A stretch of DNA of 64,000 nucleotides from contig OZ245061.1 in NCBI GenBank assembly GCA_965224755.1, positions 1,922,001 through 1,986,000 on the forward strand, given 5' to 3'. Numbering within the stretch: the first letter of the stretch is position 1; each line of letters opens with the position of its first letter. Below, one piece after another: positions 43,643-51,340 of this stretch. The DNA comes from Hellea sp965224755. Its GTDB lineage: Bacteria; Pseudomonadota; Alphaproteobacteria; Caulobacterales; Maricaulaceae. Under the pieces are notes generated by a model. The model searched no databases and was not told the DNA's origin. It was given only the letters and a program-made list of their open reading frames with translations. The position numbers and the translations under genes were made by a program.

Positions 43643-43733
43643 TGGCGGAGATGAAGGGATTCGAACCCTCGATGGGCTTTTGACCCATACTCCCTTAGCA
43701 GGGGAGCGCCTTCGACCACTCGGCCACATCTCC
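43643..43733 (-). tRNA. tRNA-Ser (GCT)
   Basis: Read on the minus strand, GGAGATG...CATCTCC form the acceptor stem, the anticodon stem-loop CTCCC-CTGCTAA-GGGAG gives anticodon GCT, a long variable arm (TATGGGTCAAAAGCCCAT) marks a class II serine tRNA, and GGTTCGAATCC is the T-loop. The discriminator is G and CCA is encoded. Length 91 nt. Confidence 0.96.
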
Positions 43734-44261
43734 GAGCGGGGAAATGTCCCATTTCAATGGGGTTTGCAAGCCCTAATTCACATAGATCAACTGCGTCACC
43801 TTGTCAGTCCATGTCAGAACAGGTTGCGAACATGTCAGTCCATGTGGGGGAAAACTGGGGGACTCGATATTTGGGACGGGTCAAAATCATAGGGAACACA
43901 AAAAGACAAAGATAATAACCAACTGCACCGCGCTTGCCCAAAGCGCTTGGACAATAATTTCTTTTACGTGATGAGGCATTATTCCTCGCCCTATTGCAGA
44001 GATTTTAATACGGCCCGTGCTGGCACAGGATTGGCACAGACCTATCTTGCGGGGCAAAAGCGAGCCGCCTAAGTCAAAATAAGGCCCAACATGCGGGCTT
44101 TGCCGTAAATTTACCTGATATTAATCATGATTTAGCCGCACTGCCCCGCGAGCAGACATCCCGCCCAAATATGGCATGCTCCGCGCATATATTTTCTTGC
44201 TCTGTGTTTACCAGATGTTTGTGGATTTCGGGTAGAAAAGTGCAAGATTTAGGTGGGATTG
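43734..44261. other. 528-bp gap between tRNA-Ser and the holdfast locus
   Basis: No gene is evident on either strand. It contains a 13-bp direct repeat TGTCAGTCCATGT (43802-43814 and 43833-43845), a few short inverted repeats, and a CtrA-like box at 44121-44135. The position just upstream of a tRNA-Ser gene and the direct repeats invite an old integration scar, but no integrase remnant is visible. Confidence 0.5.
44121..44135. promoter_or_regulatory. Candidate CtrA box upstream of hfsE-like gene
   Basis: TTAA-N7-TTAG, one mismatch from TTAA-N7-TTAA, 126 bp before the start of the first polysaccharide gene. Caulobacter-type cell-cycle control of holdfast genes makes CtrA a sensible candidate, but the motif is short. 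Confidence 0.3.
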
Positions 44262-45881
44262 ATGCCAATACAAACGAAAAACAGCTCCGGCGCGGCGCTT
44301 GGAGGCCAAATGGCTACTGCAAAAACGGCGCGTAGCGCTGATGAAAAGCGCGGTTCGAAACAGCGCCGAAATGCGCCACTGGACGCCTTTGCCGAAAAAA
44401 TCCGCCCGGCGGAAACACGCGCTAAGGCTGACCGCCGCCGCAAGCGCAAAACCACGGCGGATATTGCCGTTCCCAAAAAACAGACCAGTATGAGCGCCCT
44501 GCGCTTTGCACTACGGGCTTCTGATATTTTCTGGGTGACGGTGATTATTATCCTCGGCGTGTGGAACGGCTATGTCGGGATCAATGATCACGGCATTCTC
44601 GCCCCGCTTACAGCCGCTATCCTAGGCACAGTGATTTTCATTTCTATGCTCTTTATCAACAAGGCCCACCGCTTTGCACCCGCCGAGAGCTTTGGCCAGC
44701 ACATGAGAACGGTGATGTTTGCCGCCTTTGCTGCGCTCGGCCTGTGGCTAACGGCGGCCTTGATTACCAAGCCCGATACATTTCTGCCCGACGCTTTGGC
44801 CAAAGCGGGGCTCGGAGCCTCGGCAGTTCTGTTTATCCTGCACGGACTTTACCATACGCAAATCAAGCGCCTGCATAATCGCGGCGCTCTCGCCCCGACT
44901 ATTGTTATGCTCGGCGCAACAGAATCCGCCCGCCGCCTGATTGAGGAAAACGCCAAGACGCGAGAGCTTAACATTCTCGCCATCTTTGATGAGCGCCTCG
45001 CCCGCGCGCCGCATAATATTCACGGCGTGCCGGTTGTCGGAAAGATAGAGGATTTGCTCGCCTGGGATCAGCTGCCCTATGTCAACCGTATCGTCGTTAC
45101 CCTGCCCGGCATGGCGGAGACGCGCAAACAGGCTTTCTTGGAACAAGTCAAACTCCTGCCCAACCGCATCGCTTTTGTCGTCGATGAATTTGAAAACCTC
45201 AACCATGTCCAGCAGCGCCTTAGCCAGATTGCCGAAATTGGCATGCGCGAAGTCACCGGCGCACCAAAGAGCGGACATCATACAGCGATTAAGCGGCTCA
45301 TGGACGTGACCATCGGCACGCTCGCTTTGATCGGCCTCTCGCCTGTGCTGGCCATAGTCGCCGCCATGATTAAGCTCGACAGTCCCGGCCCTATTTTGTT
45401 CAAACAGCCCCGCCACGGTTTTAATAACCGGGTGTTTAATGTCTATAAATTCCGCTCCATGCGCAATGACGCGGCTGACCTGAAAGCCGCGCAGCAAACC
45501 GTAGCCGGCGATGCGCGCGTGACTAAAATCGGGCGTTTTATTCGCAAAACCAGTATTGATGAACTGCCGCAACTCCTCAATGTCATTAAGGGCGAGATGT
45601 CCCTTGTCGGGCCGCGTCCTCATGCTGTCGGCATGCGCACCAATGGAAAAGACTCGATGGAACTGGTGGCTGAATACGCCCATCGCCACAAAGTTAAGCC
45701 GGGCATGACCGGCTGGGCGCAGATTAACGGCTCGCGCGGGCCGCTCCATGACGGGGATGATATTGCCCGCCGCGTTGAGCTCGATGTCGATTATATTCAG
45801 CGCAGTAATGCGGTCTTTGACCTCATCATCATGTTCAAGACTTTGCCTGTGCTTCTGGGCGATAGCGAGAACATTCGCTGA
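44262..45881 (+). CDS. Exopolysaccharide polyprenyl glycosylphosphotransferase (HfsE-like)
   Basis: Initiates polysaccharide repeat assembly by transferring a sugar-1-phosphate to undecaprenyl phosphate. The 539-residue protein has a very basic N-terminal 75 residues, about four membrane helices, a nucleotide-fold middle (APTIVMLGATESARRLIEENAKTRELNILAIFDE), a fifth helix, and the C-terminal bacterial sugar transferase domain with DSPGPILFKQPRHGFNNRVFNVYKFRSM, TSIDELPQLLNV and SLVGPRPHA. ATG 44262 follows AGGTGGG. First gene of the plus-strand hfs-like operon. Confidence 0.9.
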   Translation: MPIQTKNSSGAALGGQMATAKTARSADEKRGSKQRRNAPLDAFAEKIRPAETRAKADRRRKRKTTADIAVPKKQTSMSALRFALRASDIFWVTVIIILGVWNGYVGINDHGILAPLTAAILGTVIFISMLFINKAHRFAPAESFGQHMRTVMFAAFAALGLWLTAALITKPDTFLPDALAKAGLGASAVLFILHGLYHTQIKRLHNRGALAPTIVMLGATESARRLIEENAKTRELNILAIFDERLARAPHNIHGVPVVGKIEDLLAWDQLPYVNRIVVTLPGMAETRKQAFLEQVKLLPNRIAFVVDEFENLNHVQQRLSQIAEIGMREVTGAPKSGHHTAIKRLMDVTIGTLALIGLSPVLAIVAAMIKLDSPGPILFKQPRHGFNNRVFNVYKFRSMRNDAADLKAAQQTVAGDARVTKIGRFIRKTSIDELPQLLNVIKGEMSLVGPRPHAVGMRTNGKDSMELVAEYAHRHKVKPGMTGWAQINGSRGPLHDGDDIARRVELDVDYIQRSNAVFDLIIMFKTLPVLLGDSENIR

Positions 45882-45918
45882 TGCCCGCAAACCCTTCATA
45901 TCGCGGGGCGATAGTCTC

Positions 45919-47379
45919 ATGATGGGCCGCTCTATGCTGGCCTATATTCCTGTCAATCTGGCAAATATCATTGTCAGCTTTGGCACGATTGTGGTCTTGA
46001 CGCGGCTTTTGAACGGCGAGGAATTCGGGCGCTATGCGCTGGCCGTTATTACCATGCAGTTTACCCATATGGGGCTGTTTACCTGGCTTGAAGCCGCCAT
46101 GGCCCGGTTCCAAGCCCGGGCCGAGCGCGAAGGCGATGTAAAGTCGCACCTTAAAACACTTTACAGCTATGCCGCCGCCGTGAGCGCTGCGGGATTTGCT
46201 TTAATTATGGCTGCGCTCTACGCATTGCCCTTATCGAGCACGATGAAGCTCATACTGGTGGTTGCCATGGCCTCTACCTGCCTGCAAATACTCTTTAATA
46301 TCGGCATGGAAGCGCATAAGGCCGCGCATAGGATTAAGCGCTATAGCTTTACCTATTCCGCGCAAATGTTGATCAGTTTCACCATTGGCATTTTATTGAT
46401 CGTGCTCACGCCTCTGCGCGAGGTCGCGCCTTTTATCGGCATTATTGTGACCCTCTTTGCGGTCATGGCTATCGACCTGCCCTTTATGTGGAAGCGCATG
46501 AAAGGCGGCGAGGTTCAGCCCGCCAAAGCCAAGACTTATTTTAATTACGGCATGCCGATTTGCATCTCGCTTCTGCTCGCTTATACGCTCAATTCCGCCG
46601 ATATGTACCTCATAGCCGGGATGATGGGCGAGGCCTCGGCCGGGCAATATAATGCCGGCTATAATCTCGCTAACCGCAGCCTCGAAATTCTCTTTGTCTG
46701 GATCTCCATGGCCGCGACCCCCATCGCTGTTACTCTGCTCGAAAAAGAGGGCCTTGAGCGCTCCAAAGAGCTGATGCGCGATTACGGTGCCTCTCTTCTC
46801 TGGATTGCCATGCCCGCCGCAACGGGTATCGCGCTCGTCGCCCCTGAATTTGGCTTTATCCTCGGCGAATCCGTCCGCGCCGAAGCGATAACCATCATGC
46901 CGTTAATTGCCTTTGCCGGAGTGCTAAACGGGTTGATTAGCTATTATGCCCAACGCTCTTTTATGCTCTCGGGGAAAACCTTCATGTTTATCTGGGCCAT
47001 GGTGCCGCCGGTAATTCTCAATATAGGGCTTAATATTTGGTTGATCCCAATCCACGGTTTAATGGGAGCCGTCTATGCGACGGTGATATCTTATGCGCTT
47101 GGGTTTATCTTATCCATCATCATCGGGCGGCGTTATTACCCGCTGCCATTGCCGTTTAAAGCCTTTGGCCAGATCGCTTTCGCCTGTGCCGCTATGGCCG
47201 GGGCCGTGCTTGCTCTTCCAGATATCTCGCATTCACATGACCTTATCGCTTTGGCCATTAAAGCCGGCGTGGGGGCCAGTGTTTACGGCGCGGTATGCAT
47301 GGTCATCGATGCCGCGAACTCGCGCACATTTATCATGGGATTACTTGAAAAATACCGCCTGAGAGAGGCGGCGTCATGA
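45919..47379 (+). CDS. Polysaccharide flippase, Wzx/HfsF-like
   Basis: A 486-residue MOP-superfamily protein with about 12-14 transmembrane segments, starting MMGRSMLAYIPVNLANIIVSFGTIVVLTRLLNGEEFGRYAL. The NGEEFGRYAL stretch is typical of oligosaccharide flippases, and ADMYLIAGMMGEASAGQYNAGYNLANRSLE matches the conserved mid-region. It would move lipid-linked repeat units to the periplasm. The frame is open further upstream to 45748 over the previous gene, but ATG 45919 is the first sensible start. It overlaps the next gene by 4 bp. Confidence 0.9.
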   Translation: MMGRSMLAYIPVNLANIIVSFGTIVVLTRLLNGEEFGRYALAVITMQFTHMGLFTWLEAAMARFQARAEREGDVKSHLKTLYSYAAAVSAAGFALIMAALYALPLSSTMKLILVVAMASTCLQILFNIGMEAHKAAHRIKRYSFTYSAQMLISFTIGILLIVLTPLREVAPFIGIIVTLFAVMAIDLPFMWKRMKGGEVQPAKAKTYFNYGMPICISLLLAYTLNSADMYLIAGMMGEASAGQYNAGYNLANRSLEILFVWISMAATPIAVTLLEKEGLERSKELMRDYGASLLWIAMPAATGIALVAPEFGFILGESVRAEAITIMPLIAFAGVLNGLISYYAQRSFMLSGKTFMFIWAMVPPVILNIGLNIWLIPIHGLMGAVYATVISYALGFILSIIIGRRYYPLPLPFKAFGQIAFACAAMAGAVLALPDISHSHDLIALAIKAGVGASVYGAVCMVIDAANSRTFIMGLLEKYRLREAAS

Positions 47380-48329
47380 GCGCCAAAATCACCCATATCA
47401 AAAGCCTGAAAAAAACGCGGACTAAGCCTGTTCTCTCGGTGTTGATCCCTTATTTCAAAGATGACCCGACCGCGCTGCTCCATGCCCTGCTCTCGCAAAC
47501 AGCCGAGCAAAGCGGCGTGGAAATCCTGATCTATGATGACGGTACGGGCGATGCAAAGCTCAACGCACCGCTCTGCGCCGTAGTTAAATCCGCCCATAGC
47601 CCGGTGCACTTACTGGTCGCGCCTAAAAATAAAGGCCGTTCAGCAGCGCGCAACGCTTTGCAAGAAAATGCCCGCGCCGATTGGGTTCTGTTCCTCGACG
47701 CCGATATGCGGCCGCAATCTCCAATGTTTCTAAGCCAATATGTAAAGCTCATTAAGGCCGACATCGGCGATATCATCTTTGGCGGCTTCACCGTTCCCGA
47801 AAAGGCCGAAACGCCGGATCAAGAGCTGCACCGCGCCCTCTCCGAAGCCTCTGATTGTCTCTCGCTTGCGACGCGCCGGGCCGCAGGGCCGCAATTTGTC
47901 GCCTCCTCCAATCTATGCGTCCGCAAAGCCGTCTTGGAAAGCGAAGGCTTTGATGACGGATTTGTCGGGTGGGGCTGGGAAGACAGCGAATGGGCGGCCC
48001 GCGCCGCTAAGCGTTTCGTCTTGACCCATGCCGATATACCGGCCCTGCATCTGGGGCTGGAGTCCACGGATACACTCCTCCGCCGTTTTAAAAATAGTGG
48101 CCATAATTATGTCCGCTTTACAGAGAAACATCCCGATATCGCGCAAGGTCTCAGCCTATTTCAAATGTCGCAAAAACTACGCCGCGTGCCCGGGCAAAAG
48201 CTGATGCGTCCGCTCTTGAAATTAGCCGTAAAATTACGCCTGATGCCGATGAAATTACGCTTGCTGGCCCTCAAGCTTTGGCGCGCTAGCTGGTACGCGG
48301 AAAGCTTTTCGAAAAAGATAGCGCCATGA
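47376..48329 (+). CDS. Glycosyltransferase family 2 (HfsG-like)
   Basis: A 317-residue GT-A enzyme. SVLIPYFKDDPTALLHALLSQ starts the fold, EILIYDDGTGD and NKGRSAARNALQENARADWVLFLDADM give the nucleotide-binding and DxD metal site, and GFVGWGWEDSEWAARAAKRF is the acceptor-side ED motif. It likely adds GlcNAc or another hexose to the lipid-linked repeat. It overlaps flippase and deacetylase genes by 4 bp on each side, as in a single operon; HfsG is assigned by order. Confidence 0.88.
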   Translation: MSAKITHIKSLKKTRTKPVLSVLIPYFKDDPTALLHALLSQTAEQSGVEILIYDDGTGDAKLNAPLCAVVKSAHSPVHLLVAPKNKGRSAARNALQENARADWVLFLDADMRPQSPMFLSQYVKLIKADIGDIIFGGFTVPEKAETPDQELHRALSEASDCLSLATRRAAGPQFVASSNLCVRKAVLESEGFDDGFVGWGWEDSEWAARAAKRFVLTHADIPALHLGLESTDTLLRRFKNSGHNYVRFTEKHPDIAQGLSLFQMSQKLRRVPGQKLMRPLLKLAVKLRLMPMKLRLLALKLWRASWYAESFSKKIAP

Positions 48330-49090
48330 CCGCTATTTACCAGCCAGATAGGTCGCTGCCCGCCAAGATCAAACGCCGCCTTGTACCGTTTCAGGCGCGG
48401 CGTCTGCTGCCCGTAAAGCTCAAACGCCCGATTGTCAGTTTCAGCTTTGATGATTGCCCAAAATCCGTGATCGGCAATGCCTTAAAACCTATCGAAGCCG
48501 AAGGGTGGCAAACCACCGTCTATATCGCCATGGGCCTCTGCGGGATTACCAATCATCTTGGCCTGCATATGAGCGCAGATGATGTCAAAGCGGTTTATGC
48601 AAGCGGCCACGAAATAGGCGATCATAGCTTTAGTCATTACGATGGCTCGGCCCTGCCTCTGGATGCCTTTCTTGCCGATATAGATAAAAATCATGAGGCG
48701 TTTAACGGGCTGGGACTTCCGCCCCGCGAAACTTTTGCTTATCCATATGGCGGGACGACGCCGGCCCTGAAAAAAGCGCTGGAAAGCCGTTTCAAAGGCG
48801 CGCGCGGGATCAATAGCCGTCATCATAAGGCAGAGGTTGATCTCAACCAAATTGGCTCTAACCGTCTTTATAAGGGCGCGGATTTTGATAGGCTTATCCC
48901 TCAAATTGCCGCTCTGGCGGAAGCCCCCGGATGGATGACAATTTTTACCCATGATGTGCGCGACAACCCAAGTGACTTTGGCTGTACGCCAGCGCAAATG
49001 AAGACTGTTATCAAAGCCGTAAAAGACTGTGGGGCGCAGGTACTGCCCATAGCAAATGCCATCAAATATTTGGAGGCAGCGCATGACTAA
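48326..49090 (+). CDS. Polysaccharide deacetylase (HfsH-like)
   Basis: A 254-residue carbohydrate esterase 4 (NodB homology) protein. Motif 1 is IVSFSFDDCPKSV with the catalytic and metal aspartates; motif 2 is GHEIGDHSFSHYDG with the HxxxH metal pair; later motifs are TFAYPYGGTTPALKKAL and MTIFTHDVRDN. In Caulobacter, HfsH deacetylates GlcNAc in the holdfast and is needed for anchoring; the same role is inferred from position. It overlaps the next glycosyltransferase by 8 bp. Confidence 0.9.
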   Translation: MTAIYQPDRSLPAKIKRRLVPFQARRLLPVKLKRPIVSFSFDDCPKSVIGNALKPIEAEGWQTTVYIAMGLCGITNHLGLHMSADDVKAVYASGHEIGDHSFSHYDGSALPLDAFLADIDKNHEAFNGLGLPPRETFAYPYGGTTPALKKALESRFKGARGINSRHHKAEVDLNQIGSNRLYKGADFDRLIPQIAALAEAPGWMTIFTHDVRDNPSDFGCTPAQMKTVIKAVKDCGAQVLPIANAIKYLEAAHD

Positions 49091-50021
49091 TTGGAAAGAC
49101 GGCCTCTCTATTATTGTTCCGACATATAAACGGCCCGACGGCATCCGCACTGCACTCAATAGCCTGATGGAGCAGAGCCTTGAGAATCGCGCAATAGAAA
49201 TTATCGTTGCCGATAATGACCCGGCGGGTAGCGCTCAGGAATTTGTAACGCGTTTCGCCCAAACATCTGGTATTGAAATTATCTATAAACATGTCCCGCA
49301 GCCCGGCGTGTCCAATGCCCGTAATGGCGCTTTGGCCGCCGCAAGGGGGCGCTTCATCGCTTTCCTTGATGATGATATGGAAGCCCGGCCTGGATGGGCA
49401 GAGGCGCTTGTCAACGCCGCAATTAAATATAAAGCGGGCATCACTTTTGGCCCCATTACCGCTGTTATGCCAAATAAAGAAGATCCGCTAAACCCTTTCA
49501 TGCAACCATTTTTTTCGCGTAGCCATGATGCGGCTGAGGGTTTAATTCAGGACTATTTCGGCACAGGCGGCTGCTTGCTGGACTTATCATTATGCGACAT
49601 GCCTTCGCCTGCTTTCGATCCTATCCATAATGAAACCGGCGGCGAAGATGATGCGCTCTTCTACCACCTGACACAGCGCGGGGCCAAAGTCGCTTGGGTA
49701 GCTCAAGCCGAAAGCTATGAGATCGTTCCCGCCTCTCGCGCCACGCCGAACTATATGTGGACACGTAATTTTGCCTTCGGCCAAGGGCCAACGCAAGAAC
49801 AAGCCGATAAGGGCATAAGAGGCATATTTGGAATTTTGAAATGGATGGTTATTGGGGCCGTTCAATTCGTATTTTATAGCCCGCAATATCTCATGCTGAA
49901 AATTATGGGCCGGCCGAAATATATCCATTACCATGCCAAGACGGCTCAGGCGCTCGGCAAGGTGCTTTGGTGGAGCGGCTTTTCGCCCAAGCTTTACGGG
50001 ACGTATTCCACGGCAAATTAA
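49083..50021 (+). CDS. Second glycosyltransferase family 2 in the hfs-like operon
   Basis: A 312-residue GT2 with LSIIVPTYKRPDGIRTALNSLMEQ, EIIVADNDPAGSA, GVSNARNGALAAARGRFIAFLDDDME (DDD metal site) and NETGGEDDALFYHLTQRGAKVAWV as the ED motif. A hydrophobic patch near the C-terminus (IGAVQFVFYSPQYLMLKIM) suggests membrane association. It has no direct counterpart in the core Caulobacter hfsEFGH order, so it may add a further sugar. ATG 49083 overlaps the deacetylase end. Convergent 4-bp overlap with the polymerase gene. Confidence 0.88.
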   Translation: MTNWKDGLSIIVPTYKRPDGIRTALNSLMEQSLENRAIEIIVADNDPAGSAQEFVTRFAQTSGIEIIYKHVPQPGVSNARNGALAAARGRFIAFLDDDMEARPGWAEALVNAAIKYKAGITFGPITAVMPNKEDPLNPFMQPFFSRSHDAAEGLIQDYFGTGGCLLDLSLCDMPSPAFDPIHNETGGEDDALFYHLTQRGAKVAWVAQAESYEIVPASRATPNYMWTRNFAFGQGPTQEQADKGIRGIFGILKWMVIGAVQFVFYSPQYLMLKIMGRPKYIHYHAKTAQALGKVLWWSGFSPKLYGTYSTAN

Positions 50022-51334
50022 ACCGGAACCTGCCGCGTCAAAAAATAGGGCAAGCGGGCCCGCTTTCGCCAAAATGGCCGCTCAAAGGCAAAGAGTTTTG
50101 CCGAGGTCGCGACGAACATCACCCAGCTCAAATCGTTCTGTTGGAGAATGGTGCTCTCCGACATCGAGAACATTAAAAACATCATCGTTGACAGGATAAC
50201 CCAATAGGTTTCCGTGCCGCCTTTTTTAATCCGGTCCAATGCCAATATAATCGTGAATAAGAAATAGAACGCAAAAACAGCAACGCCCAGAGCGCCGATG
50301 GATAGCCATGTGTCCAGCCAGCCATTATGGGCAGAGGGCACACCCCATTGCAGGTTTAAACGCACATAATAAGACGGCCCCAACGGGTCGAGCCAATAGA
50401 CGCCATATCCGTGGCCTAACCACGGCTTGGCTTTAATATTATCAATCAACCCGTTCCAGATATCTGTCCGGCCCGTCAGCGTTCTTTCCTTGCCAATCAA
50501 GTCAAACATCAAATCTGGGGCGAGCAGCATCAAAGCCGTGAAAATAGCGATCCCGGCCATAACAGTATACATTAAAGGAATTCGCAGAAACGGAAACCGC
50601 CTAAAGATACGGATAACAATAAACCCGGAGATGCCGAGCAAAGCGACAAGCAGCGCCGTTTTGGATGTCGATAGCAACACCATACCGAAACATAAAAGCC
50701 CCAATGGAATCCAAATCCAGCCCCTATCCGGCCGCATGGCAAAGGCGCACATCATGACAATGACGCCCTTGGCCATAAAGCCGCCCATATAGTTTTTTTC
50801 AACCCACGCCCCGCGCCATGCGCCCTCGTGAATTTCTTGCATCACGCCATATTCGGGCATGACAAGTCCAATAAAAAGACTCGCAATTGCCAGAAAGCCA
50901 AAAACCAAAGCCAGTCTTTGTACCAATCCGCTCCAATCATAACGCGCGGCTAAAACCAGGCCAAATATAGTCGTTACCATAAGCGCTATAGACCGGCGCA
51001 GGGTAACACCGGGGTCAATCGACCAGAGCCAACTCAGCCCGCAAATAAAAACGCATAAGACAACAAAGGGATTAAACACCGCCAACCTGATTATCTGCGG
51101 CAAACAGCGCAGCGCCATAAGCGCCACCAAAAAATAACCCGGATACCAGAGAAACCGCGCTAGCGGGCTTTCATATTCCAAATTATTAAAATCTGTCAGA
51201 AACAGCGCGATCAAGGCCGTTGAAAACTGTAAAATCAGCAAAAAGATGATGACGTTCTCAATTCCGCGTATCAACGACCCCAGCGCATAATTACGCTGCA
51301 TGAGATTACTATCATCAAAAACGGTGCCGGCCAT
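50018..51334 (-). CDS. O-antigen ligase/polymerase family protein (HfsC-like Wzy)
   Basis: A 438-residue membrane protein with about 11-12 helices and the Wzy_C/O-antigen-ligase region: GIVMPEYGVMQEIHEGAWRGAWVEKNYMGGF and LTGRTDIWNGLIDNIKAKPWLGHGYGVYWLD, then SAHNGWLDTWLSIGALGV. These are the hallmarks of polysaccharide polymerases that join repeat units in the periplasm. It is 6 bp downstream of the chain-length protein gene on the same strand, leaving no room for an hfsB gene between them. Confidence 0.88.
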   Translation of the reverse strand: MAGTVFDDSNLMQRNYALGSLIRGIENVIIFLLILQFSTALIALFLTDFNNLEYESPLARFLWYPGYFLVALMALRCLPQIIRLAVFNPFVVLCVFICGLSWLWSIDPGVTLRRSIALMVTTIFGLVLAARYDWSGLVQRLALVFGFLAIASLFIGLVMPEYGVMQEIHEGAWRGAWVEKNYMGGFMAKGVIVMMCAFAMRPDRGWIWIPLGLLCFGMVLLSTSKTALLVALLGISGFIVIRIFRRFPFLRIPLMYTVMAGIAIFTALMLLAPDLMFDLIGKERTLTGRTDIWNGLIDNIKAKPWLGHGYGVYWLDPLGPSYYVRLNLQWGVPSAHNGWLDTWLSIGALGVAVFAFYFLFTIILALDRIKKGGTETYWVILSTMMFLMFSMSESTILQQNDLSWVMFVATSAKLFAFERPFWRKRARLPYFLTRQVPV

Positions 51335-51340
51335 AATGGC

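Noticed and set aside
43602..43892. Plus-strand open frame beginning MPTVSHSLTHSENDGGDEG
   Set aside because: It is the antisense reading of tRNA-Ser, a well-known false gene pattern (the GDEGIRTLDGLLTHTPLAGE type).
43734..44261. Prophage or genomic island at tRNA-Ser
   Set aside because: No integrase, no duplicated tRNA end and no phage genes; the next genes form an ordered polysaccharide operon.
44748..45920. 390-codon minus-strand open frame opposite the phosphotransferase gene
   Set aside because: It is a shadow frame of the well-supported plus-strand gene; other long antisense frames (57146-58294, 58860-59609, 15621-16415) have the same cause.
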